From Eonycteris spelaea (taxonomy: Eukaryota > Chordata > Mammalia > Chiroptera > Pteropodidae), in assembly GCA_003508835.1 (NCBI GenBank), contig PUFA01000165.1, positions 2,385,001-2,449,000 of the forward strand: a stretch of DNA of 64,000 bases, in the 5' to 3' direction. Both the position numbers and the translations under genes were made by a program. This document shows positions 25,025-37,579 of the stretch, in pieces; the first letter of the stretch is position 1; each line of letters opens with the position of its first letter. The notes below the pieces were generated by a model. That model saw nothing but the letters and a program-made list of their open reading frames with translations. It was not told the origin of the DNA and searched no databases.

Positions 25025-25905
25025 TTAATGCTAAGCCCAGGAGAACAAGGGCTATGTCCAGTTTTGCTCGACACTGGGTCTCTATACACAGATGTTCAGT
25101 AACTATTGGTTGAATAAATACATACTTGTTTCTATTTCTTCTCTGCTCATTCATTCATTCAAGAGATTGGTGGCTCTATGGTTCCTCCTTCATTCTCCCA
25201 AATCTACTCTCTTAAAGATACATGCTATATCTACAACTGATCAGCTGTTCTTTTACCTCGAAGCTTTTTTGCCACACCAGGTTCTTCAAGTTTTGTTCCT
25301 AGTTTTTACAACTCTTTGTAGGTTCTCTATACTCTGTCCTTTCCTCTATTGGTGTGTTCCAGAGTTCTTCTTAAGGTCCACATCTTCTCTTACAACACTC
25401 ACTCCAATGAACACATACTCCTCTGGATGAAAATACTACTAAGTTCCAAACATGTAGCTCAAGACCAGACTTGGTTCAACAGATGGATTCCTGATCACAA
25501 GAACAATATCCATTTCTCTAGTATCACAACATAGCTAGCCTTCTCTTTGTTCTTTGTCTGCTCTCTCCTGCCACAGGACCTTTGCACATGCAGTTCCCTC
25601 TGCCTGAAATACTCTTCCCATGTCTTTTTGCCAGATCTAAGTCTTTCATTCTTCAGACCACAGAACAGATAAATATAGGAAAATCTCTCTGACTCTTCAC
25701 ATCAAATCCTCCCATCACCAGCACCCATAACACTGTGCTCCTCTTTTCTGGTACCTGTCAACGCTGCAATCCCACATTCATTTCTATGATTGTTTGATTA
25801 ACATTTGTCTCCTCTATTAGCAGTAAGTTTCACAAGGGCACATGAAAACCCTCAAACCAAGAGCAATGCCTTGCATTTTCTTGGCACTCAATAAATATTT
25901 GTTTC
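25025..25905 (+). repeat. L2-like fragments with two 3' tails, plus orientation
   Basis: A first tail at about 25090-25125 (gttcagtaactattggttga, ataaata). A second copy ends at about 25905, with the phrases caggacctttgcacatgcag, ttccctctgcctgaaatact, cttcccatgtc and ttggcactcaataaatattt. Family by recall of the consensus. Confidence 0.65.
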
Positions 25906-25984
25906 AAAAATTAATTCCTACTCAATATCTTTATAATTTATACAAAATAATTGTGACTAGCACAGGCTCTGAATCAAGTAGATT

Positions 25985-26125
25985 TGACTTTGCTAGTTTG
26001 TTCACTCATTCATTCACATTCAATAAGAGTTTATTTAAGAGGGCTTACTATATATTGGACACAATGGAAATGCTCAGGATTAGAGGTAAACACGAGAAAT
26101 GATCCCAGCTCTTAAAGATTTGAGT
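25985..26125 (-). repeat. L2 3' end, minus orientation
   Basis: cattcattcacattcaataa, gagtttatttaagagggctt, actatatattggacacaatg: antisense L2 tail. Confidence 0.6.
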
Positions 26126-26159
26126 CCCAGATCTACCAATTATTAGCTATGTGCATAGA

Positions 26160-26388
26160 CCAGCAGTCAGCAAACATTTTCTATAAAGATCCAGAGAGCA
26201 ATTATTTTCAGCTTTGCCAGCCACGAGGTCTCCATTGCACTACTCAACCCTGACACTGTGGTGTGAAAGCAGACATACTCTATATGGAAATGAGTGAACA
26301 TGCTATATTTGAATAAAACTTTACAAGAACAGACAGCAGCAAGGGTTTGGCCTGTGGACATTGTCTGCCAATCTCTCATCAAGAGCAA
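26160..26388. repeat. hAT-type nonautonomous DNA transposon
   Basis: Recognisable blocks: cagtcagcaaacattttcta, taaagatccagagagcaatt, ttcagctttgccagccacga, aataaaactttacaagaaca, tttggcctgtggacattgtc. A common mammalian hAT MITE; family name not assigned from memory. Confidence 0.65.
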
Positions 26389-26729
26389 TTTCTTAATCTC
26401 TACTATATTCCTTTTTTTCTTCTACATAAAATATATTGTATTATTTTTATTCCTTCTCCTTTCTCTCTAACAGGGTTCCATTTACTTTACCCCTAAATTC
26501 TTTATTTTTATTATTATTATTTTTTTAACCAGGGCTTTCTTCTTATGCCTCCTAAGACTTCTGGAGTCAATGCTTTCTTCATTTATTCCCCAAGTGATTT
26601 TGACAGCCTTCCCATCTCCAGTCACATTCCTCTAAAACCAATCCCTCCATCTCTTATCAGTTCTCAGCAGCATCTACCTGACTGTCCCTCTACTTCTCCA
26701 AAATAAAAATAAATAGACAGAGAAACAAA

Positions 26730-27015
26730 TGCAAACATGTGTTGTCAATGGCTACCCAGCACCCACTACGTCAGATCCAAGCTCCTCAGCATCATATACA
26801 AGCCCTTTATCACCTGGCCTCTGCTCACCCATCCAGTCTCCCCTCCCAACACTCTCCCAACCCCATCTTCTATTACCTTGCATTTCACTGCTTCACACCA
26901 TAATCCAGACTATGTGTTGTTGATTCATTCCTCTCCTCACACCATGCTCCTTTATCCTAGTCCTTCTGGTAGGATCCTACCTGTTCTTCCAAGTGCCACT
27001 CTACATTAACCATTC
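26730..27015 (+). repeat. L2-like fragment, plus orientation
   Basis: tccaagctcctcagcatcat, atacaagccctttatcacct, ggcctctgctcacccatcca: the L2 sense block also seen at 24430. Overlapping ORFs (64-90 codons) are repeat readings. Confidence 0.65.
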
Positions 27016-27119
27016 CAGGACAACTGTCCTCACTTTCTGAGGCTGAACTGCAGTCCCCTGAAAAAGACTGCCTTCATTGCTAGAGGAGCAAAAGTCAACG
27101 TTAGAAGGCTTTCATAGCA

Positions 27120-27270
27120 GAAGCTAATATTTATTGAGTGCTTTCTTACTTGTCCTTCAAGACACCACTCACAGGCACCCACTTCTGGAGCTGCACTGCA
27201 TACTCTGTACACATTAATTCATTAAATTACCACAATTCTGAAGTTGGTGCAGGTGCTTCTGCTTTAACTT
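27120..27270 (-). repeat. Decayed L2/MIR fragment, minus orientation
   Basis: aatatttattgagtgctttc then attaattcattaaattacca: short antisense tail similarity only. Confidence 0.4.
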
Positions 27271-27949
27271 CATCTATAAAGTCCTGAAAAATGGATGTTC
27301 TGTAAAATCAAGTACTCTGAACAACAGGGCATATAGGAAAAAAGGTTAGGGACAGACTCAACACCTAGGACCTTTGTAACCAGAGCATGCACAACAACAA
27401 TCTGTAAAACCTAATTCAGCACCAGTTAGTTAAATTTCTACTGGCATTTGTAGCTGGCTTCACAGACAGTTTTAAATCCTGAGACTCCTGCTTCCTCCCT
27501 TCAGAAGGTAAATTATGGATGATTCTTTAAAAATTAAAATCTGAGTCTGGATATTGACTCCTTTATGGGTGCATTGTGTTAATACAGAGAGAAATGTGTT
27601 TGTGCTGCTTCTTCTGCACTTTCAACCTCCCCAGGGAGCAGAGCACAGCGGCAAGGCAAGCAGTTCTTCGAGCCCGGATTCCACTTAAGCGGCAGGAAGA
27701 GCAATGCTTTGTAGACACTGGGCTGATTTTAGGTTAAGTCCTTATCTATAGCTAAGGTTTCTCTTTAACTACAATATAAGCATAAGGTAAAGCTTGCCTT
27801 TGACTGCTTCAACCATTAACATGCTGTGGAAAATGAACCAAAAGGAATTTCATGTTACTCTAGCATGAATTCTTTATTTATCAATAATATTTGAGATATT
27901 CACATTAAAGAAAGACACTGCAACAGAATAGGGCACACTGATACTGTGC

Positions 27950-28060
27950 TTATTTTCTAGATGAAGAAACTGAGGTTTAGACTAGAAACTAAGTCATCTC
28001 CCCAAATTACCTAATGACAGAGCTAGGATTGAAAGCAGGCTGTGTAATTCCAGGTTTGTA
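27950..28060 (-). repeat. MIR fragment, minus orientation
   Basis: tctagatgaagaaactgagg, tttagactagaaactaagtc, ctaatgacagagctaggatt: antisense MIR. Confidence 0.65.
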
Positions 28061-28184
28061 CATTTAAAGTAGAAAAAAAAAGGAGAAGAGGAAGATTAAT
28101 ATCTATAAAGGTGTCCTTCAAGGGGGAAGAAAAAGGAAAAACTGAAAGATCACTTAAAAAGGTAAGTCTTTGAGAGAAGACTAG

Positions 28185-28235
28185 TGTCTCTGTCTGTCTC
28201 TGTCTCTCTCTCACACACACACATACACACACTCT
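28185..28235 (+). repeat. TCTG/TC/CA compound microsatellite
   Basis: gtctctgtctgtctctgtct followed by ctctctcacacacacacata. Confidence 0.85.
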
Positions 28236-28239
28236 CTTA

Positions 28240-30110
28240 AGAAGAGAATTAAAGTCAGTATTAATATGTAAACTGAAGGAAAATGAACAAAATACATATA
28301 AAAGTGAATTGCATTTTAAATTCCCCTTGTCCTGCCCCTTACTCACTGATCAGCCATAAACAAACATTATTAGCCTCAGGTTTTCTGCTTAATAAAGGAA
28401 AGAAAATAAAAGCTACAGACTATTCTGTGACCACAAATTATGGCAGAAACTTTATGTTAGAGGTTTAGTAAACCTGAGAATTAAATACTTTATATATATT
28501 TATTTAAGACATTTGCGTAAATAAACTTGAGCAGTCTTGTCAACTCCCTTGTCATCTATTACTAAAAGTCTGTGCTCAGTTTCTGCTTAAAAGACCTTCA
28601 GGAAAGTCTCAGAAACACAGTATGTGACAGCCAGTAATTGATATTACTGTTACAATAACAATGACATAATTATGTAATATATATAAATAAAACACTTAGA
28701 CAAAATAAGACTATCTTAATAACAATAAAAGAGATTTCCAACTCACCTTTTGTCACCCCAAAAGAGAGTAGTTCACTTAAACTACAACAGAGCTGTACAC
28801 ATCATACAGACCCAGGTTCTTTATCATGACATCTGGTCTGTGTAAAAGCAAATTAATATTTCTTTCAAGGGCTTTTAAAGTCCTTTGTTGTCTTCACCTT
28901 ACCACAAATAAAACTTCAGTGACCTGTAACTAAGCATGTCTCAAGGAAAAAAGAAGACAGTTCACTGAATCTCAGAGTTAGGGATGGGGAGACTGAAGCC
29001 CAGAAGGCAACTTCTTCAAGGTCATACTGCAGTCCACACATGGGCATGGATACTTATGCCTGTATGGCTTATTTCAGGGCTGGAGTATTGACTTAACATG
29101 GTGAATGTTTCAAGATCTATTGAAGGGAATAGTCTTTGGACTTATCTCAAGATAATGCATATAACAAAACTAAGATAAATGATTTAATAGCAAAAATAAA
29201 TGGCAGCAAGTAGTATTGACTACAGAACACTTCAGGTGACATGTTTCTAAAAAATAAATAAAAGAAAAAAGCATAGAAAAAAAAGCTTAAATTTTATATA
29301 AATTAAAAGGTACAGGAGGGGAACAGCAGGATCTAAGACTAGAAAAAAATGAACATGTGTAAGGAAAGAGTCATGTAATCACAGTGTATGTGAGTCAAAT
29401 ACTTGGAGACTAGATAAAAATAATTATGCATCTTGATCAGAGACAAAAACTCTGAACACAGATACTGGTTTTCATCAGTTGACTGGCTCTATAAAGTAGG
29501 CCCTGGGGCTCAGGGATGAGAGGACATGTTTAAATGCATTTGAATCTCTACTTGCCTAAAAATAATAATGCTTTCAAAAGTGAACAGTTAAGAAAAATCA
29601 TATATCGTCACTTATATTTAACCAGAGTTCCAGAACCAAAATTGTTGACTTCTCAGCTTGTAAGTAAAAAATTTAATTTCAGAAACAGGGAGAATTTTGA
29701 TAGCCCAAAACCTATTAATTTTTCTTGAAATTTAACTCCAATTTTTACCACTTTCTCCAGAATTTTCTATAAGAAGGATTTAACAGTTGCCTGATTTGGC
29801 TTTCAATCATCAAAACAACTTCTAAAATTTTAAGTAATGGGTATAATTTAGAGGGAAGTTAAAAACTGTGGCCAAAAAATGTCACTATTAAGGGAATCTG
29901 CATAGCGAGATTTTTAAGAATAAAAATTCCTTGCTACTGAACTGAAACTCAATAGTTATCAGTTAAAATAATCTTTGTAGATCCCATATACTTCTAGAGA
30001 AATTAATGCCAGATCATACGTAGAATCAACTTCCCTCTCCTTTTGGTTATTTCTCAAGAATCCATTGTGAGGCTCGTCATTGTGAACTTGGTGTGTGTCT
30101 CTGGTCGAAA
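28240..30110. other. Unassigned AT-rich intronic sequence
   Basis: Mostly unassigned. A MIR-like antisense phrase (gagactgaagcccagaaggc near 28989) suggests a small MIR remnant. No gene. Confidence 0.45.
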
Positions 30111-30114
30111 CACT

Positions 30115-30290
30115 GACACTGATTAGCATTAGTAAGTACTGTGCCAGTGCTAAGCATTTTGCAAGCATCATGTCACTTACTTCGCATGGTAACCCTATGA
30201 GCTAGGAGACTTTATTATCCCTGTTTACATGGACAAGGGAATTAAAGTTGAAAGGATTTCTAATTTCAGAGCCCATTCCCTTCCACATGT
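30115..30290 (-). repeat. MIR SINE, minus orientation
   Basis: agtaagtactgtgccagtgc, taagcattttgcaagcatca, atggtaaccctatgagctag, attatccctgtttacatgga. Confidence 0.7.
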
Positions 30291-30736
30291 CTGCTGCAAC
30301 CAGAGAACAGGAGTAGCACATACTCAGACATCCCTGGGCAAGAGTTCTTTGAATGAACTTTAATTGAAAAAATGGAAACCCGAACAGGAAAGCAGAGTTG
30401 ATCTAGGAAACAAGGTTCATGATCAGTGCAAAAGTTTAAAGTGGCATCTTAGGGTTATTTCTAGTTGTTTCCTCTCACTAGGAGGGAGATAAGAAAAGTG
30501 AGGCATGCCCCTTCTTATACTGGACTTGGACCTTGCATGCTAGGTGCAAGTCAAGACCTTGCATGCTAGGTGCAAGTCAAGGACTCCAGCATCAAAAAGA
30601 GTTAAGTCTTTCCCATGGAGCTTCCAAACAGGAAAGTTTGTTTTATTCCAATTAGGAGGCAAGCTGGCCTCATACACTGGATGTACTGCCTTCAGACAGA
30701 AAACTAACACTGAAAAAGGAAAGAAAAGAAAGAAAA

Positions 30737-30800
30737 GGAAGGAAGGAAGGAAGGAAGGAAGGAAGGAAGGAAGGAAGGAAGGAAGGAAGGAAGGAAGGAA
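30737..30800 (+). repeat. (GGAA)16 microsatellite
   Basis: Sixteen uninterrupted GGAA units, 64 bp, within A/G-rich DNA. The 138-145-codon ORFs over this region are low-complexity artefacts of the repeat. Confidence 0.95.
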
Positions 30801-30882
30801 GAAAAAGAAAAGAAAAGAAAAGAAAAGAAAAGAAAAGAAGAAAAGAAAAAGAATAGAAAAGAATAGAAAAGAAAAGGAAGAA
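30801..30882 (+). repeat. AAAAG-type purine microsatellite
   Basis: Follows the GGAA array directly: aaaagaaaagaaaagaaaag units, then degenerate aaaagaat units. Confidence 0.9.
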
Positions 30883-31839
30883 GAACACTTTCTGTCTATG
30901 TCAATATTGCAGTGTAAAAGGCAAAGCCTAAGTGTAAAATGCATAGCCAAAGACAAAGGCTATGTCAGTGAAGACCTTTAATGCCAGAGACTGACCACCA
31001 AGGGTCCGCTGTTTGTGAAATTATAAATGTTAGAATCCTCATACTCTGAATAGGCCATTTTGTGTTACCATTTAACTAAATTCAATTTGGAGTAGTCTGA
31101 AACTAGAATTTAAATAAAACTTGATACTTAAAAAAAAATAGTTTCCTAAAAAGAAGTAGCTCTTTACCTTTTTTAAAAGTCAAATATTTCAAGGCCCTAT
31201 TTATTAGGTCTTGTGCTCTTAGATCGCATTATTAAGAAAATGTCTAAAAATGAGAAAAAAAGAAATATATGGCTTAAGAATCAATTTGTACTGTGTTCAT
31301 TACAACAGCATCTACATTTATTTGAAAAAAAAAAGATGTATGGTATATAGGTGAGGTATTTTATGTAGTTTACAAACATTTGTGGGCAAATAGATTCAAT
31401 GATGTCTTAAGGCTCCTCCAGAGGAACAATAGTTTCTGCAGCTTAAAGTGTGAACCACTGTGCAGTTTTAGTTTCTTGTTTTATTTGCAACTCTTCTCTC
31501 CAAGTTTGACAGGATTAATCTATTTTTATTAACTTTGCATAATCATGCATATAATGGAATGTACCCCATGAAAAAAGACTAAAGAGATATTGGATATTTT
31601 GTAATATTCACTGATCAATTTTACACAAAGGCAAAATTTCCTTTGCTTGTCTTCTTCCTGACCTCTCTTCTCAAAGTGCCCACCTATTGTACTGCTGTTG
31701 GAGATTTGCTATACATCTTTACATGTTTACCGTAGGTCTAAAAGCCCTAAAACAAAGAAACTTGGTTGATTTTATTTGCACTAGTATTGCCTAATTTTTT
31801 TTAATGTTTCTTATGAATTAACTTACAGGTCTCTACAGC

Positions 31840-32025
31840 AGTGATTTTCAAACATGAGCTTGCATTCTAATCAATCCAGAGGGCTGGCTAAAACAGATTA
31901 ACAGCTCTCACCTTCAGGGTTTTGGCTCAGTAGGCTTGGGATGGATTCAGGAAATCTTCGTTTCTAAATAACTCCCTGTGAGGCAGAGGCTGCAGGCCTC
32001 AGACCATACTTTGAAAAAACACTAA
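31840..32025 (+). repeat. MER5A-like hAT transposon
   Basis: gcagtgattttcaaacatga at the start and accatactttgaaaaaacac at the end are terminal-inverted-repeat-like. Internal: agagggctggctaaaacaga, ttttggctcagtaggcttgg. Confidence 0.75.
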
Positions 32026-32029
32026 GCTG

Positions 32030-33530
32030 CAGACTACTTTCCAAGAAACACCATTTAAAATTCTACATAATGTACACTCATGTCAAACTAAATGAGGATT
32101 TTACATTAAAACTGTCCTTTCAGAATGTTCTGGGTTTTTTTTCTGTGTATGAGATATCAGTGGTCCTAAGAATCAACACAAATGAGCATAATGACCCATA
32201 TTCTTAACACTGTCTTATGAATTCTATCAAGATTATACCAATTAATGAGTTGAAAATATTCTTGTGGTATGCGATTTTAATATAAACCTGGAAAGCTACC
32301 AGGAAAATTGAAATCAACTTTACAATGGCCTACATGTTCATTAACTTATATTATTTTAAGATGATAAAATAATTCATAAATATTGAAAAATATGTAATTC
32401 CAAACAAAGGAAATCATAAATTCTGACAATACAGTGATTTTTCTTTCAGGAAGTCATGCGATGGTTAATATTGTTGCTTAATATTTTTGCTTCTTATAAC
32501 TGAAGAAGAATGCAATTTTATAGGCTCTTAAGTATTATATGAAGATCACATTAAATCTCTCCAAAGTTTATTAATTCTAATATAATAAATTCATTGTTTG
32601 CTTAGAAAATGAGAAGGTGCCTAAAAAACATGAATTATAATTTAAGTGTAGTATTTCTGGTTTAATAAATGGTCCAAAACTAATATCAAAACAGAAAATT
32701 TGGGTACCTGGTAAATAAGAAAAGACAGAACACCTGTTTAATTTTTATTATCAGCTGCAAATTCCTAAAAATATACTACAATTTAACTGAGAAAAGAAAT
32801 TGCTTTAATGACATTAGTGCAGCTAAAAAAAAAATCTAAAACTCCACCAAAAACCAGTTTTCAATACCCAGCATGTAAATTTAGCTGCTAGTGAATGTAT
32901 AGTTAAAGAATCACCTAGGATTAACTAATCTTTTCCTTCAATATTTTTTTGTTTTTTTTGTTTTTTTGCAACAAGAACAACGATAAAATGCTTATATATT
33001 CCCAAGGTTTTAGACATCTTTAACACACTGGACAGGTGCTATGTAAGTGTGATATGTGTAGGTTTGAAAAGAAACTGGATTGAGAGTATGAGTAAGATGT
33101 GTGACTAACAAGTCAAGAGCTGTCACCATGCTGAGGCTTCAATGGAAGGCTGCTGGCAGAGATGGGTCCGAACGCCACATTATCAAGGCTGACTCTTCAC
33201 TGCGTTCTCCTGCCAGAGATCCTTTTTGACAGGAGATATCGATCATACATGAGTTATGTCAGCTAACCTAGGTTCCAAAGCGTTGTAAGAAAGAAAACAA
33301 TGACTAAATGTTTTGGGGTTTTTTGTTGTTGTTTTATTTGGTGGGGAGGAAGGCAGCAGGAAAACAACAGTGTTGGGTAGGTATATGACACCATACACAA
33401 AGATGGCAACTGGAGATGGTAATAATTACTATATAGAGATGATTGATAATAAGAAATTATTATATTATCTTCATCAACAACAATAAAGCAGAATCATTTT
33501 TTGAGAACTTTCCATCTACCCAGCACTGCT
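32030..33530. other. Unassigned AT-rich intronic sequence
   Basis: No gene or confident repeat. T-rich low complexity at 32943-32968. Confidence 0.45.
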
Positions 33531-33534
33531 GTAA

Positions 33535-33845
33535 AAGCTTTAGATCTGTGCTGATACAGAGGCCATCAGTCACATGTGGCTACTAAGCACTGGAAATGTG
33601 GCACTGAGGAAATGAACTTTTTATTTTTTATTTCATTTAAATCTAAATTTAAAGACATACTCTATTTAATCATGGAAATCTTTTAAATATGTTTGAAACA
33701 ACTTGGGTATATAAATCTACTTTTTCAACTCATAAGATCTAAACATGGAGCAATTCTGATGAAAATTTAGCATCCAAATTGAGATGCGCTTGTAGGTGTA
33801 AAATACACACTCAGTTTTGAAGACTTAGTATGAAAGGCTAATAAG
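33535..33845 (-). repeat. hAT-type nonautonomous DNA transposon (related to a common mammalian MITE)
   Basis: Contains gtcacatgtggctactaagc, actggaaatgtggcactgag and the block gtaggtgtaaaatacacact, cagttttgaagacttagtat, which I recall from an abundant mammalian hAT family. Orientation and name are uncertain. Confidence 0.5.
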
Positions 33846-34039
33846 AAGACTTACTATGAAAGAAAAAAGAAATTAAAAAATCTTGTCAATTTTTATATGA
33901 TTGCATGTTGAAATGATATTTTGGATATACTGAGTTAAAAAAATATTCTTAAATTTATTCCACCTGTTTCTTTTTAATGTTTTTAATGCAACTGCTAGAA
34001 AATTTAAATCTACTTATGAGTTTCACATTCTATTTCTAT

Positions 34040-34200
34040 TGTGGTGCTACCTTAGGCAAATTATCTCATTTAACCCTTACAAAGACTCTCCAGAGTGCTC
34101 TTACCTCCATTTCACAGACGAGGACAAGAGAACAAAACACATGCCCAAGGTCACTCAGCTAAGTATTGGAGCCAGTCTAATTCCAGATTTTCAACAGGAC
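34040..34200 (-). repeat. MIR SINE, minus orientation
   Basis: atctcatttaacccttacaa, ctccatttcacagacgagga, cccaaggtcactcagctaag, tattggagccagtctaattc. Confidence 0.75.
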
Positions 34201-34639
34201 TCTGATTATGGTCACACCTCAAGGCATAATGAAGCACATCAGTTGGCATTAATGAGAATCTGGCATCCAAATAAAAATTTACTGCAGTGTTTGGATACCA
34301 AGAATATGAGGCAGAAGTCATAAGATTTTCATAAACTCAATCTTTTAAGATTAACCTGGCTGTCATTAATATCATCAAGCACTTAACAATGCAGGAGGAC
34401 CAAAGGCTATTACCACAGCCTGTCTTACTAGATAAAGGATTCAAATTAAATTCCATCAAACCACACTGAGCCAATACACTTTGACAAGCACCTCACATCC
34501 AAAACTCCAAGAGCTTGGAATTTTTTTTTCTAATTTGCTCCCCCTTCTTCTTCATCAAGAGACAAAAGAAAGCCTAGTAATATGCTGAATGGAGTGAAAG
34601 AAAACACAACAAAGTTAATACGGGACTATAGATGGCCCT

Positions 34640-35260
34640 TTAGAATTTGTAAAAACACAAAAAACAAGAGAGCACGTTTTCATCACTGCACAATATTGCT
34701 TTGTTTAAAAGCCAAGTCTCAGTCTTGAAACGTGTTGGTAATAAATCAGCAGGCATTATTTTAAATCAACTGGTTTTATGAAATAAGCCAAGAGTTGAAA
34801 GAGGCAGGACTAATTACCAACATTCCTTGATGAATTACTTAGCGGCGTGTGCTAAGTCAATGTGTGTCTACGTCTTGATCCCCAATTTTATCCCATACTT
34901 ATTTCCCAGGAGGTAAAAAGAACATGTGGCTAATTAAGGCACCGATCTCCACAGCCAGAAGTACCCAAGGTAAGATTTCTTTTGCAAAAAGAAAAGGTTC
35001 TTTGCCTGGTACTTATTAATCTAATTTTTACTACTTCACTAGAAAAACAGAGCTAATCTTGTCACCTTTAGGCAGTCTGAACTACCATGCAGTGTTCAGA
35101 AAAAATGTTACATATTTGTAATTTAGCCAATAAGAATTTCTTAAGCCTTTCCTAACTAGCAGGAATGTCTCTGGTTTGTCGCTTCTAATTAAGCCTCAAC
35201 AACATTTCTAGCTTCTAAATTTTAATTATATAAAACTCAGGGCAAACAGGGGAGGTTACA
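34640..35260. promoter_or_regulatory. Repeat-free motif cluster, candidate enhancer
   Basis: No repeat recognised. Homeodomain TAATTA cores at 34811-34816, 34931-34936 and 35186-35191; exact TEAD-type motifs ACATTCCT (34820-34827) and AGGAATGT (35161-35168, the reverse complement); and a MAF/AP-1-like TGCTAAGTCA at 34850-34859. The combination would suit a retinal-pigment-epithelium element for MITF. This is inference from short motifs only. Confidence 0.3.
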
Positions 35261-35264
35261 ACAA

Positions 35265-36875
35265 AGCTATGCTTGGTGGTAAGGTAGTAGAAATCTCGAT
35301 CTTGACTTTCATATTAGGCCTCTTCACTACTTTTAAAAATTACTCACAACCTGTCTAAACAAATCCTTTAATTCAGTTTTAATTTTCAGTATCCACACAT
35401 CCTTGCTATCTTTCCTATCAGAAAGACCATTAGAGTTACATAATGTGCATAAATAAGTCTATTCAACTCACCTGACAGAATTGTGCAGCTTAAAAAATTG
35501 TAGGTGAAGAGAGCTTTGCTAAGACTCCTAAATGCATTAAAAACACTCACTTTAATTACAATAAGAATGAGTGAATATCCTCTCCGAGTAAAAAAAATAA
35601 AAGCAACAACAAAGCCTTTGACCACTACCACCTACAATCCCAAAACTCATTCCAGAGGTCACTAGCAGAAACAGTCCTGTATAGCTTCATCTAGACCCTT
35701 TTCTAGGACATCCTCTATTTTTTAAAAGCGTAATTAGAACTCTTATTTTCCTAGGATCATCTCTGTTTTAACAGCCTCCTACTTCATCTGTTTCATATGC
35801 TCCAATTTTGATTCATTTTATTTTCAGTTATAAATCAATATGCAAAAACCTCTAACTTAATAAACCAGATCTGAAAGAGTAGAGTATTGTCAGGAGCTAA
35901 ATTTTCCTTAAAGTTCAGGCTAATACTCATAGAAGTCAACAGAAGGAGACATATTCAGGGCAAGAGCCAATATTCTAGTACCAATAGCAGCTATAACCTT
36001 GCACAAAGCCACTGTCCTGATTTACATATTTTAAACTCAGAGACTTATTTTAGTAGGGCGATGTAAAAGTAAATTTTGCTTACACATGTCCACAATCTCT
36101 ATTGTTCAAGAGCATACCAATGAAAGTAGTCCATCAGTGGTTTTCAAACCTAAATCCTTCCTTTTAATTGTTGAGTTAAGAAGGTAACATAGTGAAGAAA
36201 ACTGCAATCTTTTCATACAGTAATAAAAGATTAATTAGAGCTGACATTATTCACGTAAAAGCAAAGAGAAAAATGACCAGAACTGAGTTCCAGTTATAAG
36301 CGCTAAAATATAGCAAAAGTCCTAATACTGATGGGGGTGGGGGAGTATAAGTGCAGTCATAATTTCAGGGGAAAATTCATTTTAGAAGACGTGTGAGTCT
36401 ATCAAATTCAGTATTTCAAAAATCATTTAAAATAATACAAACATATTATTAAAATACATAGAACTATAGAGCATATAAATTATTAGAGTGGCCAACAGAA
36501 TCTTTAGAACATAAGTGATCTTAAGTTATAATCTTTAGATGTTTCAGAAACTTTTACTGTAGTGCTTTTTGACAAAAGTGATGACTATAACTAAACCATA
36601 AATAACCACCATGGTCAATGTAGCCAGGCAGTTTTTATATGGTAAGGTCACATCTTGGTCTTTCATTATACGTATCAAAGTGACTCATGGAGATACATTA
36701 ATTGTTCAGTATAAACGGGCTTGAAAAATCACAGTAAGATAATGTATTCTTCTGTTAAACTTGTGAGACCCCTCTGTAGTTTCTTCTTCCACTTTGCTCT
36801 AACATATTCTGTTACTGTTGATTCCTTAGAAATGTTTAGAGTACATCTTTACACTCTGTAGAAAACATACAGGCA
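35265..36875. other. Unassigned AT-rich intronic sequence
   Basis: No gene or confident repeat recognised. A short G-rich run (gatgggggtgggggag) is at 36331-36346. Confidence 0.45.
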
Positions 36876-36879
36876 GCAG

Positions 36880-37085
36880 GGCAGGTGGTTACAAGGAGAT
36901 AGGGTAGGATGTGGAGCCTAATCGTGTGAATAGAAGCCAGGGACGATCTCCCTATATCTCACTTTCCCCAGCTGGAAGATGGGGCATATCCAACCCATCC
37001 CGTAGGAGTGCAATAGGGATGAGATAAAAGATATGAAGTATTCAGCCTACCACCCAATTCATCCAATAATTAATGTCACTATGGT
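36880..37085 (+). repeat. MIR SINE, plus orientation
   Basis: ctcactttccccagctggaa, gatggggcatatccaaccca, gtgcaatagggatgagataa, tattcagcctaccac. Confidence 0.6.
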
Positions 37086-37289
37086 CACTGCCTTCCCTCC
37101 TCCAAGCTGCTTTAGTTAGTACCACATTGATACCAGTAATGCTTATACAAATTTTAAGTATAGCCTGAAGCTCCGTAATAAACATTTGCAACAGGCCCCA
37201 GGCTACTACGTCAGTCAAGAGACTGAACACTGCTACTTATCCCTAAAATTTCTCAGATCATTCACTCAAGGAGAGGCATGACCACCGAT

Positions 37290-37450
37290 GGCTAAGAAAT
37301 ATGAGCTGTGGAGTTCAGTTGAGCGGGTTCGAATCCTGATTGTACCACTTACTTCAGCAACTTTGGGGGAGCTAGCAAAACCCTTTACCTTAGCTCCCAC
37401 ATCTGTGACATTGGGATGCTAATAATAACTGCTCAGTGCCGGACATGGTA
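37290..37450 (+). repeat. MIR SINE, plus orientation, tRNA-like B box intact
   Basis: Starts with gctgtggagttcagttgagc. The exact B-box sequence ggttcgaatcc is at 37327-37337, followed by the core ttgtaccacttacttcagca, acatctgtgacattgggatg and ctcagtgccggacatgg. Confidence 0.75.
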
Positions 37451-37579
37451 ATCAGGGCTGCTATCCTAACGGTTCTCCTAGGGAGATACAGACTACCTGG
37501 AATGTAGGTTAAGAGTCTTAATAAGTGTTCTCTAAACACAGCACAAAGAGAGGAGTTGAGAAAGAGGCTGAGTACTCGA

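Noticed and set aside
25092..25430. 112-codon plus ORF
   Set aside because: Lies in L2-like DNA, no conserved motif, T-rich codons.
26729..27009. Plus ORFs of 64 and 90 codons
   Set aside because: Pro/Ser-rich readings of an L2-like repeat in two frames.
30540..30981. ORFs of 138 and 145 codons on both strands
   Set aside because: Length comes from the GGAA/AAAAG purine arrays, which lack stops; the proteins are low-complexity (KEGR, LPSF repeats).
37327..37337. Exact tRNA B-box-like ggttcgaatcc
   Set aside because: Belongs to a MIR SINE; there is no cloverleaf or functional tRNA gene.
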